Source: Lachnospiraceae bacterium (lineage in GTDB: Bacteria > Bacillota > Clostridia > Lachnospirales > Lachnospiraceae). Taken from it: 42,948 nt of DNA. Position numbers and translations under genes: made by a program. Each line of letters opens with the position of its first letter. The stretch's first letter is position 1. The notes under the pieces are model-generated. The model made no database searches and was not told the DNA's origin. It saw only the letters and a list, made by a program, of their open reading frames with translations. Positions 1 through 6,989 of the stretch are shown in pieces. The stretch spans positions 1 to 42,948 of the forward strand of contig JAILHT010000013.1 of the NCBI GenBank assembly GCA_024695665.1. Reading direction: 5' to 3'.

Positions 1-80
1 CCGTAGCAAGCGCATCCGCTCTTGCCGGTGTATTGTCTCTGCTCACAAGTCTCGCAGGCATACCTGAAGTGGAGGGATAA
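1..80 (+). CDS. Phage holin, C-terminal fragment (cut by window edge)
   Basis: The frame beginning at base 3 reads a short hydrophobic alanine/leucine-rich tail ending AGIPEVEG and a TAA at 78-80. Only about 25 residues are visible. A small hydrophobic tail immediately upstream of an endolysin is what one expects of a phage holin, which forms membrane lesions that release the endolysin. The family assignment rests on context and hydrophobicity, because the conserved N-terminal part is outside the window. Confidence 0.5.
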   Translation, partial: VASASALAGVLSLLTSLAGIPEVEG

Positions 81-84
81 GACC

Positions 85-177
85 ATGGAAGAGAAAGACA
101 TTACAAACATCGAAGAGTTGAACGAAGAGGCTCTCGATGAATTATCAAACGGAAAAGGAGATGATGACGATGAGTAA
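85..177 (+). CDS. Small acidic phage peptide, 30 aa
   Basis: ATG at 85 opens a 30-codon frame ending TAA at 175-177. It lies between the holin stop (80) and the endolysin start (170), overlapping the latter by 8 bases. The product is very acidic (ITNIEELNEEALDELSNGK followed by a run of D and E). GGAGGGATAAGACC just upstream gives a good ribosome binding site. I recall similar tiny acidic frames beside holins in Lachnospiraceae prophages, but I know no function. The overlap implies translational coupling to the endolysin. It is too short for most gene finders. Confidence 0.6.
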   Translation: MEEKDITNIEELNEEALDELSNGKGDDDDE

Positions 178-1105
178 TAGTTCATTAGTGAATTATACAA
201 GGCTCAGTCCGAATCATTCAGGGCAGAGAACTCATAGCATCGACAGGATCTCGCCTCACTGCGTTGTAGGCCAGTGCAGTGTTGAGACCCTCGGCAACAT
301 CTTCGCACCGACAAGTAGGCAGGCATCCTGCAACTACGGCATCGGCGGAGATGGTAGAGTCGGAATGTATGTAGAGGAAAAGAACAGATCATGGTGTACT
401 TCGTCCAGTGCAAACGATCAGAGAGCAGTCACGATCGAATGCGCATCCGATGCAACGGCTCCATATGCGTTCAGGGATGTGGTCTACAACAAACTGGTCG
501 ACCTCTGCGTTGATATTTGCAAGAGAAACGGCAAGAAGAAACTGCTCTGGATCAGCAATAAGAACAAGGCTCTCTCTTATGAGCCGAAGTCGGACGAGAT
601 GCTTCTGACAGTTCACAGATGGTACGCGAATAAGAGTTGTCCTGGAGACTGGCTCATGGCCAGAATGGATGACCTCGCGGCGAAGGTGACCGCAAGACTT
701 GGCGGATCCAGTTCCGGATCCGGAAGTACAACGGCATCAAGTCAGCTTTACAGAGTGCGCAAGACGGCCAATGATGCAAAGACGCAGGTCGGAGCATACA
801 AGAAACTGTCGAATGCTAAAAAGGCTGCAGATGAGCATCCTGGCTACGCGGTATTCGATGAGAGCGGAGTGAAGGTGTATCCGGTTTCAGAGGCGGCAGT
901 CACACCGGCGAAGAAGTCCTACACGGTCATGATCACGGCGAGCGTGCTGAATGTCAGAAGAAAACCTACAACGAACTCGGCAATCGAGACGCAGGTCAGA
1001 AAAGGCGAGGTCTACACCATCGTGGATGAATCCTCCGATGGCAAATGGGGCAAACTGAAGAGTGGAGCCGGATGGATATCTCTGGCATACACCAGGCGCA
1101 AGTAA
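170..1105 (+). CDS. Phage endolysin: N-acetylmuramoyl-L-alanine amidase with SH3 domain
   Basis: A 311-residue protein that would cut the amide bond between muramic acid and the stem peptide during host lysis. Residues 1-170 form an Amidase_2 (T7 lysozyme/PGRP) fold; likely zinc ligands are H30 in SPHCVVGQ, H149 in TVHRWY and C157 in SCPGD. A Ser/Gly linker near 179-192 leads to a SPOR-like segment (LYRVRKTANDAKTQVGAY, about 193-240) and a bacterial SH3 domain (about 250-311, ending WGKLKSGAGWISLAYTRRK), both probable wall-binding modules. I start at ATG 170, 9 bases after AAAGGAG, rather than at upstream in-frame ATGs at 137 or 161. The enzyme class is clear; the SPOR assignment is weaker. 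Confidence 0.9.
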   Translation: MSNSSLVNYTRLSPNHSGQRTHSIDRISPHCVVGQCSVETLGNIFAPTSRQASCNYGIGGDGRVGMYVEEKNRSWCTSSSANDQRAVTIECASDATAPYAFRDVVYNKLVDLCVDICKRNGKKKLLWISNKNKALSYEPKSDEMLLTVHRWYANKSCPGDWLMARMDDLAAKVTARLGGSSSGSGSTTASSQLYRVRKTANDAKTQVGAYKKLSNAKKAADEHPGYAVFDESGVKVYPVSEAAVTPAKKSYTVMITASVLNVRRKPTTNSAIETQVRKGEVYTIVDESSDGKWGKLKSGAGWISLAYTRRK

Positions 1106-1160
1106 TGCGTTCGGATGCTTCACTGCAGCCATGCGCGGTGGGGTGTTTGAATATAAAAGG

Positions 1161-1195
1161 GGCGGCAAGGGTAATTCCTGCCGCCTTCTTTTTTT
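1161..1195 (+). terminator. Terminator after the endolysin
   Basis: GGCGGCA (1161-1167) pairs with TGCCGCC (1179-1185), extended by GG/CC around a bulged A, and is followed by TTCTTTTTTT. It is a standard intrinsic terminator closing the phage lysis operon 55 bases after the endolysin stop. Confidence 0.85.
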
Positions 1196-1246
1196 GTATT
1201 TTTCTCTTGTCAGAAAATCAGAAGTGTGATATCATGGCACACAGCA

Positions 1247-1284
1247 GGGGGTTTAAGGGGGTAAACAAACCTCCTTTTTTCTTT
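1247..1284 (+). terminator. Second terminator-like hairpin at the prophage edge
   Basis: GGGGGTTT (1247-1254) can pair with AAACCTCC (1267-1274), 8 bp with one G-T wobble and a 12-base loop, followed by TTTTTTCTTT. It would insulate the pilus genes from phage transcription. The large loop makes it weaker than the terminator at 1161. Confidence 0.45.
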
Positions 1285-1318
1285 GCCCGGTTCTGGGCGT
1301 TTTCACATTCACTTTTTT

Positions 1319-1327
1319 ATTATGAGG
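1319..1327. other. Inferred prophage-host junction (attachment site)
   Basis: Similarity to CpaF starts at ATGAGGGGCGAC (1322), which reads MRGD in register with the family's MRPDRIIVGE. The in-frame codons just before it (GSGRFHIHFFI) look nothing like CpaF. A recombination crossover must therefore lie within a few bases of 1322. The second att copy is outside the window, so the core sequence cannot be defined here. Confidence 0.5.
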
Positions 1328-1759
1328 GGCGACAGGATAATAGTCGGTGAGTGCAGGGGGAGAGAGGCTTTGGATATGCTTCAGGCACTCAATACAGGAC
1401 ATTCGGGAAGCTTGTCCACAGGACATGCAAACAGCACGGTTGATGCTCTTTCTAGACTTGAGGTAATGGTTGCTACAGCCGGAGAAAAGCTTCCAATAGA
1501 AGCTATAAGGGGCCAGATTGCCTCCGGAATAGATGTTATGGTTCATCTGGTCAGAATGAGAGACAAAAGCCGAAAGGTATATGAAATATCCGAGGTAGAA
1601 GGCTGTTATGACGGGAAAGTAGTATTGAATAGGCTTTATGAATTTAGGGAGACAGGGATTGAAGATGAAAAGGTAAGCGGAAGATGGGAAAAGGTTGGAG
1701 ACATGATTCACACGGAAAAACTGAAAATGTCAGGGATATCATTGATTACAGAATTATAA
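1322..1759 (+). pseudogene. cpaF: CpaF/TadA pilus motor ATPase, C-terminal remnant interrupted by the prophage
   Basis: About 145 residues matching only the last third of the Tad secretion ATPase that powers pilus assembly. Seen: RIIVGECRGREALDMLQAL, then the His-box-like NTGHSGSLSTGHANST, then ALSRLEVMVATAGEKLP and IRGQIASGIDVMVHLVRMRD. In the family the Walker A and Walker B motifs lie upstream of this point, and here they are missing, so the fragment cannot hydrolyse ATP. The frame stays open upstream to a TTG at 1283, but those codons are not CpaF-like. No good ribosome binding site precedes 1322. It overlaps the TadB start at 1684. Excision of the phage could restore a full gene; otherwise this is a remnant. 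Confidence 0.85.
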
Positions 1760-2478
1760 GATTAACTGTATATGAGAACTTGGAGGTTTTTGCAAAGGGC
1801 ATGGCAGCAGCATTTATCATAGCATGGCTTGTATACAGGTCTTATTACGGAATGATTCTTATCCTTGTGACGATACCTATTTTCTATAGGCTAAAGAAGA
1901 GGGAGAAAGGGGCAAAAAGAAGCAAGGCATTAAGAGCGCAGTTTCGCGAGATGATGAGACTATTGGCGGATGCCCTGGAGGCAGGATATTCGATGGAAAA
2001 GGCATTCGCAGAGACGGAAAGAGAACTTTCCGTTCTCTATGGGGAAGACGAGGACATAAGGGTTGAGGCCGGGGGGATTATGCGAAGGCTGAATCTCAAG
2101 GTGTCGGCTGAGGAGTCACTTTACGATTTTGCCAATCGAACAGGAGATAAAGACATCATCGGATTCGCAAGAATAATGAGTTTTGCAAGGAAAAGTGGCG
2201 GAAACCACATACAGATAATAAGGAATTCTATTCGCGTCCTTGAAGAAAAAGAGGAGGCAGAGCAGGAGATAGAGACATTTCTTGCAGATAAGATTTTAGA
2301 GGCAAAAATGATGTGTGTTATGCCGGTGATAATTATGGTTATGTTGACACTACAGTCGACAGAATACCTAAAACCGCTCTACAACAATGCTTTTGGCATT
2401 ATTTTAATGAGTGGAATGCTGGTTATATATTGTGTAGCAGCTCTCTTGGCACTGAAACTTTCAAATATTGAGGTTTAG
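1684..2478 (+). CDS. tadB: TadB-like pilus assembly membrane protein
   Basis: A 264-residue inner-membrane platform protein of the type II/IV secretion F (T2SSF) family, which in Tad systems pairs with TadC to couple the CpaF motor to the Flp pilus. There are hydrophobic segments near residues 38-70, a cytoplasmic T2SSF-like domain (FREMMRLLADALEAGYSMEKAF) and two C-terminal membrane segments (MMCVMPVIIMVMLTL and IILMSGMLVIYCVAALLAL). The ATG at 1684 lies 76 bases inside the cpaF remnant, which implies coupled translation; no later ATG precedes the first membrane segment. The ribosome binding site is weak (AAAAGG). The assignment is firm from order and topology. Confidence 0.8.
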   Translation: MGKGWRHDSHGKTENVRDIIDYRIIRLTVYENLEVFAKGMAAAFIIAWLVYRSYYGMILILVTIPIFYRLKKREKGAKRSKALRAQFREMMRLLADALEAGYSMEKAFAETERELSVLYGEDEDIRVEAGGIMRRLNLKVSAEESLYDFANRTGDKDIIGFARIMSFARKSGGNHIQIIRNSIRVLEEKEEAEQEIETFLADKILEAKMMCVMPVIIMVMLTLQSTEYLKPLYNNAFGIILMSGMLVIYCVAALLALKLSNIEV

Positions 2479-2504
2479 AAATACATAAAACGGAGGGATA
2501 TGGG

Positions 2505-3629
2505 GTGAATATTGACAGACCGGAATACGGATCGGGTGACAGCCAAATAATAAAAGGGCTGAAGGTTTTTGAAAATGGGAAAGAAGTATATAAGAACGAT
2601 TCGTTTAAACTTACGATTCCGGAAGAAAAACTGTCGGAAACAGAGGAGAGGGAGTATTTAGACAGTGCCGTGAGAGAGATTGAAGAAACATTTTGCGGCG
2701 AAAACACAGGTATGTATGATATTTCATCGGATGTGATCATGAATAATATTTATGTGAACGGCAAGGTGAGGGCAGAGTGGAGTCTGAGTGATTACACATA
2801 TATAGCCGCAAACGGAGAGTATGACAGGGACGCGGCAAAAGATATTGAAGATCAAAGCGAAACAGAAGCCGTTGTTGTTCTAAAGTGCGGTGACACGGAA
2901 CGGGTACATGAGTTTTCATTTGTGGTCGTAAAGCCTGATTTTTCGCTCGAGGAGGAACTTGAAGCGGAGTTGGAGGATGTTATGTCGGAGGCCGTAAAAA
3001 CCGGCGCAGGGAATGAGATAAGTCTGCCGGGTACATTGAGTATAGGAGACAAGGAACTTGAGCTTACCTGGTATGAGGGAAAACGAACGGATATGACATT
3101 TATAATTGTGGCAATAGTTGCACTAATTGTACTGATAAGATATGAGCTAAAAGAGAGAAAAAGAAGGACAGAAGCCAAGAGGAAGCTTAGTTTAAAATTA
3201 TCCTACCCTGAGATAGTAAATGAGTTTTCGCTTCTGATGGGTGCCGGAATGTCTTTGAGGAAATCCGTAGATATGATAGCAAACGGCCGGAATAAGAATG
3301 ACTTTGCGGGAGCGGAACTCAAACGCGTGGAATCGGAAATGACCAATGGGATGAGTGAATATGAAGCTTTTGTCAGGTTGGGGGAAAGGTGCAATGTCAG
3401 GGAATACAGGAGGTTTTCTTCTCTGATAACACAGAATCTAAGGCATGGAGGAAAACATCTTGGCAAATTATTGTATGAAGAGTCCGAACATGCGTATGAT
3501 GAGCGGAGAAATATTGCAAAAAAGCTGGGAGAAGAAGCCGGGACAAAACTAATGATACCTATGTTTATGATGCTTGCAATAATTCTTGTTGTCACTGTAT
3601 ATCCGGCTTTTTCATCCATGAATATCTAA
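2505..3629 (+). CDS. tadC: TadC-like pilus assembly protein, lacking the usual N-terminal anchor
   Basis: A 374-residue protein with a T2SSF-type domain (about 230-345, with IVNEFSLLMGAGMSLRKSV and SLITQNLRHGGKHLGKLL) and a C-terminal membrane segment (about 350-370). Ahead of it lie a roughly 195-residue acidic soluble region and one membrane segment (198-212) followed by ELKERKRR, which by the positive-inside rule places the N-terminal region outside the cell. Homologues as I recall them begin with an additional membrane anchor; here GTG at 2505, 7 bases after GGAGGG, leads straight to NIDRPEYGSG with no hydrophobic stretch. ATG 2500 opens a frame that stops after one codon. Either the anchor was lost or topology is unusual. 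Confidence 0.75.
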   Translation: MNIDRPEYGSGDSQIIKGLKVFENGKEVYKNDSFKLTIPEEKLSETEEREYLDSAVREIEETFCGENTGMYDISSDVIMNNIYVNGKVRAEWSLSDYTYIAANGEYDRDAAKDIEDQSETEAVVVLKCGDTERVHEFSFVVVKPDFSLEEELEAELEDVMSEAVKTGAGNEISLPGTLSIGDKELELTWYEGKRTDMTFIIVAIVALIVLIRYELKERKRRTEAKRKLSLKLSYPEIVNEFSLLMGAGMSLRKSVDMIANGRNKNDFAGAELKRVESEMTNGMSEYEAFVRLGERCNVREYRRFSSLITQNLRHGGKHLGKLLYEESEHAYDERRNIAKKLGEEAGTKLMIPMFMMLAIILVVTVYPAFSSMNI

Positions 3630-3668
3630 AAAGTTGATGAATATAAAAAAGGTTAAGGAGGATACGTT

Positions 3669-3917
3669 GTGTATAACAGATTGAAAGACATGAGAAATTC
3701 AGTAAATGAGAAGATAATTGGTACATTAATAGGGGCAAAATTTGAATTGCAAAGAAGACTTTGCGATCTTGCAGGTGACAATCGCGGTGCAATTTCTATT
3801 GAAATCGTGCTTCTGATAGTTGTTTTGATAGCCTTGGTGGCTGCCTTCAAAACGGGAATAACAACTACACTTACATCTATAATGAGCAAAATAGGAACCA
3901 ATGCTTCGAAGATATAG
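3669..3917 (+). CDS. flp: Flp-family major pilin precursor
   Basis: An 82-residue prepilin and the expected structural subunit of the Tad pilus. The cleavage motif is RGAISIE: cut after G40, with the conserved Glu at position 5 of the mature protein (E45). A hydrophobic helix follows (IVLLIVVLIALVAAF) and a short polar tail rich in Thr and Ser. The leader is long (40 residues) for the family. The start is GTG 3669 with AAGGAGG about 8 bases upstream; a TTG at 3667 is in another frame. It overlaps the next gene by 17 bases. The likely processing enzyme is the A24 peptidase at 6425. Confidence 0.85.
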   Translation: MYNRLKDMRNSVNEKIIGTLIGAKFELQRRLCDLAGDNRGAISIEIVLLIVVLIALVAAFKTGITTTLTSIMSKIGTNASKI

Positions 3918-5493
3918 AACCGGCCTTAAGGCTTCAATGACAATCTATGTGGCGCTTATGTTGATTACGGTTGTATCTCTGGTCTTGGTGATGTTAGAAT
4001 CCGCTAGAATATATTTAGCGCGGAAAGATGTAACTGTATACTCAAATCTTGCGGTCGAGTCACAATGCGCGGAATATCAACCGTTTCTGTATGACAATTT
4101 TAGATTTCTGGCATTGGATGCCGGTCTAAACGGAAAATTCTCGGAAACGAGGGTTGAAAATACGATATACGACTATATGAGCGAGGAAGTTAACGGTAAC
4201 AGCGAGCATTCCCTGTTTAAGCTGTTACCGGGATATGCAGATGTTAAGGACTATGAACTAATGACAGATGACAGCGGGATACCGTTTGTAAAGGAACTTC
4301 GAAGCTATGTGGGAAAGGAACTCACTGAAAGCACTCTCCAAGGCTTAAAAGACAAGTATGAGTCGATGGATGTGAAAACAGATGAAGAAAACTATTATAA
4401 CGGATCTCAAAAAGACAGTGTAGATATAGCTGTTGAATACATAGAGGCAGCGGAGGAAGCAGAGCGGGCAGCGGCCGATGAAGCAGAAGAAACAGAAGAA
4501 ACTACGGAACAGGCCAATCCGGAAAGTGAGGATAACAACTCCGGGGGAATAAAGCGCGAGATAAGACGAATGGCAAATCAACAAGATAATTCGTCGCTGA
4601 GCACAGTTCTAAAGAAGATCTCCGGGTTGGATGAAGCCGGGCTTTTAGCGCTTATGACAGACAACCCGGAGAGTATATCCAAGTTACAACTCAAAGAGGA
4701 GGACTGCATAGAAAAACGAAAACTGAATATCGGTACAAAAAAAGATTGCGGGGATGAGGCTATATATGACAGAGCGATTCTTACATATTTTTGCTCAAAA
4801 AATCTTGATTGTTATACAGACACTATCGGAGGAGATAATACCTCAGACAACAAAGCAATACAGTATGAGATGGAATATGTCGCATGTACCAAATATAGTG
4901 ACGAAGAGAATCTAAAAAGGGTGCTATTATGCATCTTTGCAGAGAGAGAAGCGGTAAATGCATGCTATTTAGCAACGGCAAAAGCCAAACAGGAGGAGGC
5001 ATTGGCAGCTGCAACGGCAATAACGCTAATTTTGGGTTCACCGGAAGCAGCAACTGCTGTACAAGCAGGGATATTGTCAGCCTGGTGTACCGCCGAGTCA
5101 CTTCGGGAGGTCAGAGCACTGACTGCGGGAAAAAAGGTGGAGATTGTAAAGTCGGATGAAACATGGAACACCACGTTTTCAGAGATAGGAACTTCATTCT
5201 TCACATTAAATACCGTAAAAGAAACCGAAAATGGTCTCTCATATAAGGATTTTCTATGTGCGGGGATTATCCTTGGCGATATTACGCATACAACATATAG
5301 GATGCTTGATGTGATTGAAAGGAGAATGGAAGCATCAGGATTTGAATATGCAAGGATGGACAATATGATGACGTCGTTTACTTGCGAATGTTCATATACG
5401 GCGCCTACGGTCTTTTTTAATCTGATGCCTCTTGATTTCTCAAATCCGGGCTACTACGACATGAAGGAAACAATATGTTTTAAATACTACTGA
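3901..5493 (+). CDS. DUF5702-type Tad locus membrane protein
   Basis: A 530-residue protein with an N-terminal helix in a pseudopilin-like context: KASMTIYVALMLITVVSLV (about 10-28). The Glu normally found at position 5 of the mature pilin is replaced by Tyr (Y16), so cleavage is doubtful. A long, mostly soluble extracytoplasmic region follows, with an acidic low-complexity stretch (EAAEEAERAAADEAEETEE, about 183-201) and an alanine-rich helix near 365-405. DUF5702 proteins accompany Tad loci in Firmicutes; their biochemical role is unknown to me. The ATG at 3901 lies inside the pilin gene, suggesting coupling. Confidence 0.7.
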   Translation: MLRRYRTGLKASMTIYVALMLITVVSLVLVMLESARIYLARKDVTVYSNLAVESQCAEYQPFLYDNFRFLALDAGLNGKFSETRVENTIYDYMSEEVNGNSEHSLFKLLPGYADVKDYELMTDDSGIPFVKELRSYVGKELTESTLQGLKDKYESMDVKTDEENYYNGSQKDSVDIAVEYIEAAEEAERAAADEAEETEETTEQANPESEDNNSGGIKREIRRMANQQDNSSLSTVLKKISGLDEAGLLALMTDNPESISKLQLKEEDCIEKRKLNIGTKKDCGDEAIYDRAILTYFCSKNLDCYTDTIGGDNTSDNKAIQYEMEYVACTKYSDEENLKRVLLCIFAEREAVNACYLATAKAKQEEALAAATAITLILGSPEAATAVQAGILSAWCTAESLREVRALTAGKKVEIVKSDETWNTTFSEIGTSFFTLNTVKETENGLSYKDFLCAGIILGDITHTTYRMLDVIERRMEASGFEYARMDNMMTSFTCECSYTAPTVFFNLMPLDFSNPGYYDMKETICFKYY

Positions 5494-5498
5494 TACCG

Positions 5499-6428
5499 GT
5501 GAAAGGCGGGGATGTCACTATTTTTGTTTTATCGAAAGAACTTCATAACTTACTATACAAATTAAATCTAAATTCTCTACCAAAGACCGAATTTCACAAA
5601 AACTCTTCATTAAATAATACAGCATACAATATAGCTAAAGATAAAAGCAAAGCAGCTACTGATATTGCATTTAACAGTGTGACATCTCTGCCTTTTGCCG
5701 GTATCAGATCTTCAATGACAATCGAAGCGGCAGTGGCTATACCGGTATACATAATAATATTGGCCTTTTTCCTGTTTATGTTCAGGGTGATGACAGTGGA
5801 GTCAAAGGTCACGGAATGCCTCGGAAAAACTGTAAGATTGACGGCTATCAGCAGCAATAAGGATAGCTGGGATTCTTTTTCAAAGACGCAGTTAATGATG
5901 GAAATGTACTGGGCCGGAGGGCTGGAGGAGTGGATTGACGGAGGCTTGTGGGGCGTATCTCTCGCAGATTCTTATCTGGAAGACGACAGGCTTCACCTTG
6001 TGGCTACTTATGGAATTACATTTCCGGTAGATTATCTAGGTAGGAGAGTTTTCCATGTAAACACAGGTGCAACTGCCAGATTGTGGACAGGATGGCAGGA
6101 TTTCGGAGAAAGCAAGGCGGCTGAGTACGTATATATTACACCGAATGGGAACGCATACCACAAGACAGCCGGGTGCAGTACACTTGATCTGTCGATATCT
6201 GCGGTAAAAGCGTCTGATATCAGTGGAAAAAGGAACAAAAACGGAGAGAAATATAAAAAATGCAATTGTGTGAAAGGGGATAATGACATTTTTTTCATAA
6301 CCGACTATGGAGATAAATATCACTCGAGTACGGACTGCCCAAGCTTGAAGCGGACAGTATACAGAGTGACGATTGATGAGGTTGGGGACAGACACCCTTG
6401 TAAAAAATGTTATGGGGATACGGAATGA
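5499..6428 (+). CDS. TadE-like pseudopilin with two C-terminal H-C-C-C zinc-knuckle-like repeats
   Basis: A 309-residue protein. RSSMTIEAAVAIPVYIII (70-87) is a class III prepilin motif with Glu76 and a membrane helix, typical of TadE/TadF minor pseudopilins. A 69-residue polar N-terminal leader precedes it, unusually long. After the pseudopilin body come two similar modules: Y-x-x-Y-H221-x4-C226 with C255-x-C257, and Y-H275-x4-C280 with C301-x2-C304. This arrangement resembles the small YHxxxxC...CxxC zinc-binding (Ada-like) domain found at the ends of some secreted Firmicute proteins. The GTG at 5499 is only 5 bases after the previous stop and lacks a clear ribosome binding site; GGCGGGG at 5505 would fit a start near 5520 (ATT). 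So the N-terminus is uncertain. Confidence 0.7.
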   Translation: MKGGDVTIFVLSKELHNLLYKLNLNSLPKTEFHKNSSLNNTAYNIAKDKSKAATDIAFNSVTSLPFAGIRSSMTIEAAVAIPVYIIILAFFLFMFRVMTVESKVTECLGKTVRLTAISSNKDSWDSFSKTQLMMEMYWAGGLEEWIDGGLWGVSLADSYLEDDRLHLVATYGITFPVDYLGRRVFHVNTGATARLWTGWQDFGESKAAEYVYITPNGNAYHKTAGCSTLDLSISAVKASDISGKRNKNGEKYKKCNCVKGDNDIFFITDYGDKYHSSTDCPSLKRTVYRVTIDEVGDRHPCKKCYGDTE

Positions 6429-6988
6429 GAATTCTTTTGTTGATGGTATTAATGGTGTTTGCTTATCAAGATATAAAGTACAGAAGTATATCGGCACCGT
6501 TAGTCGCGGGTTATTTTATTGTATGGCTGATTGGGGTAAAACCCGATGTATCACAGGAACTCCTATTATCGATGATTCCGGCGATTTGTGCGTTGATAAT
6601 CTATATTGTGAATAGAAAATGCATCGGAGCCGGGGATGTATGTATGCTGACGATGTTGGGATGCACCCTCGGATTGGAGGGATGTATATGGGTAGTATTT
6701 ACGACCGTTGCAATGATAATCGCCTTTGTTTTTGTAAATAAAACCGTAGGTACATCACGAGGCTACAGGAAAAAACAAGGTAAAGATATGGCATTGAGAG
6801 CTTCTGTCACCTTGGAAGCCGCAGTGTTGGTTCCAATGGTTTTGATAATCACACTTATGATGATAAATGCGGCAATAGATTTACACGAAACGGTAAAGGC
6901 AGAAGGCACAATAAGTTGGGATAGCTCTTATTGCGTGGAAATGAAAAGATGGTTGGATGTTGGAAGAAATATAATGGGGGACAGATAA
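6425..6988 (+). CDS. Prepilin peptidase (A24) fused in frame to a TadE-like pseudopilin segment
   Basis: A 187-residue frame with two parts. Residues 1-110 form a short A24 aspartyl prepilin peptidase (TadV/CpaA type): catalytic Asp16 in YQDIKYRSI and Asp71 in GAGD, with several membrane helices. Residues 122-187 begin MALRASVTLEAAVLVPMVL, a class III pseudopilin motif with Glu131 followed by a helix and a short tail, as in TadE-like proteins. The usual last helices of the peptidase are absent. The start ATG 6425 overlaps the previous stop (ATGA), so translation is coupled. An ATG at 6788 with weak AAGGT 7 bases upstream could make the pseudopilin separately. This is either a true fusion or two products from one frame. 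Confidence 0.7.
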   Translation: MRILLLMVLMVFAYQDIKYRSISAPLVAGYFIVWLIGVKPDVSQELLLSMIPAICALIIYIVNRKCIGAGDVCMLTMLGCTLGLEGCIWVVFTTVAMIIAFVFVNKTVGTSRGYRKKQGKDMALRASVTLEAAVLVPMVLIITLMMINAAIDLHETVKAEGTISWDSSYCVEMKRWLDVGRNIMGDR

Positions 6989-6989
6989 T

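Larger units (their letters stand above)
1..1320 (+). mobile_element. Right end of an integrated prophage (lysis module)
   Basis: Holin tail, small acidic peptide and amidase endolysin follow each other tightly on the plus strand and end in a terminator. This is the usual last module of a Siphoviridae-type prophage in Firmicutes. The next coding sequence is a headless cpaF, so the phage-host junction should lie between the terminator and about 1322. Base composition also shifts here: the phage genes look more GC-rich than the AT-rich, ATA-rich pilus genes. The left end and the integrase lie outside the window, so the limits and activity of the element are inferred. Confidence 0.75.

Noticed and set aside
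1045..1350. Plus frame of 101 codons spanning the endolysin end and the phage edge
   Set aside because: It runs through the terminator at 1161 and has no family features; a chance frame.
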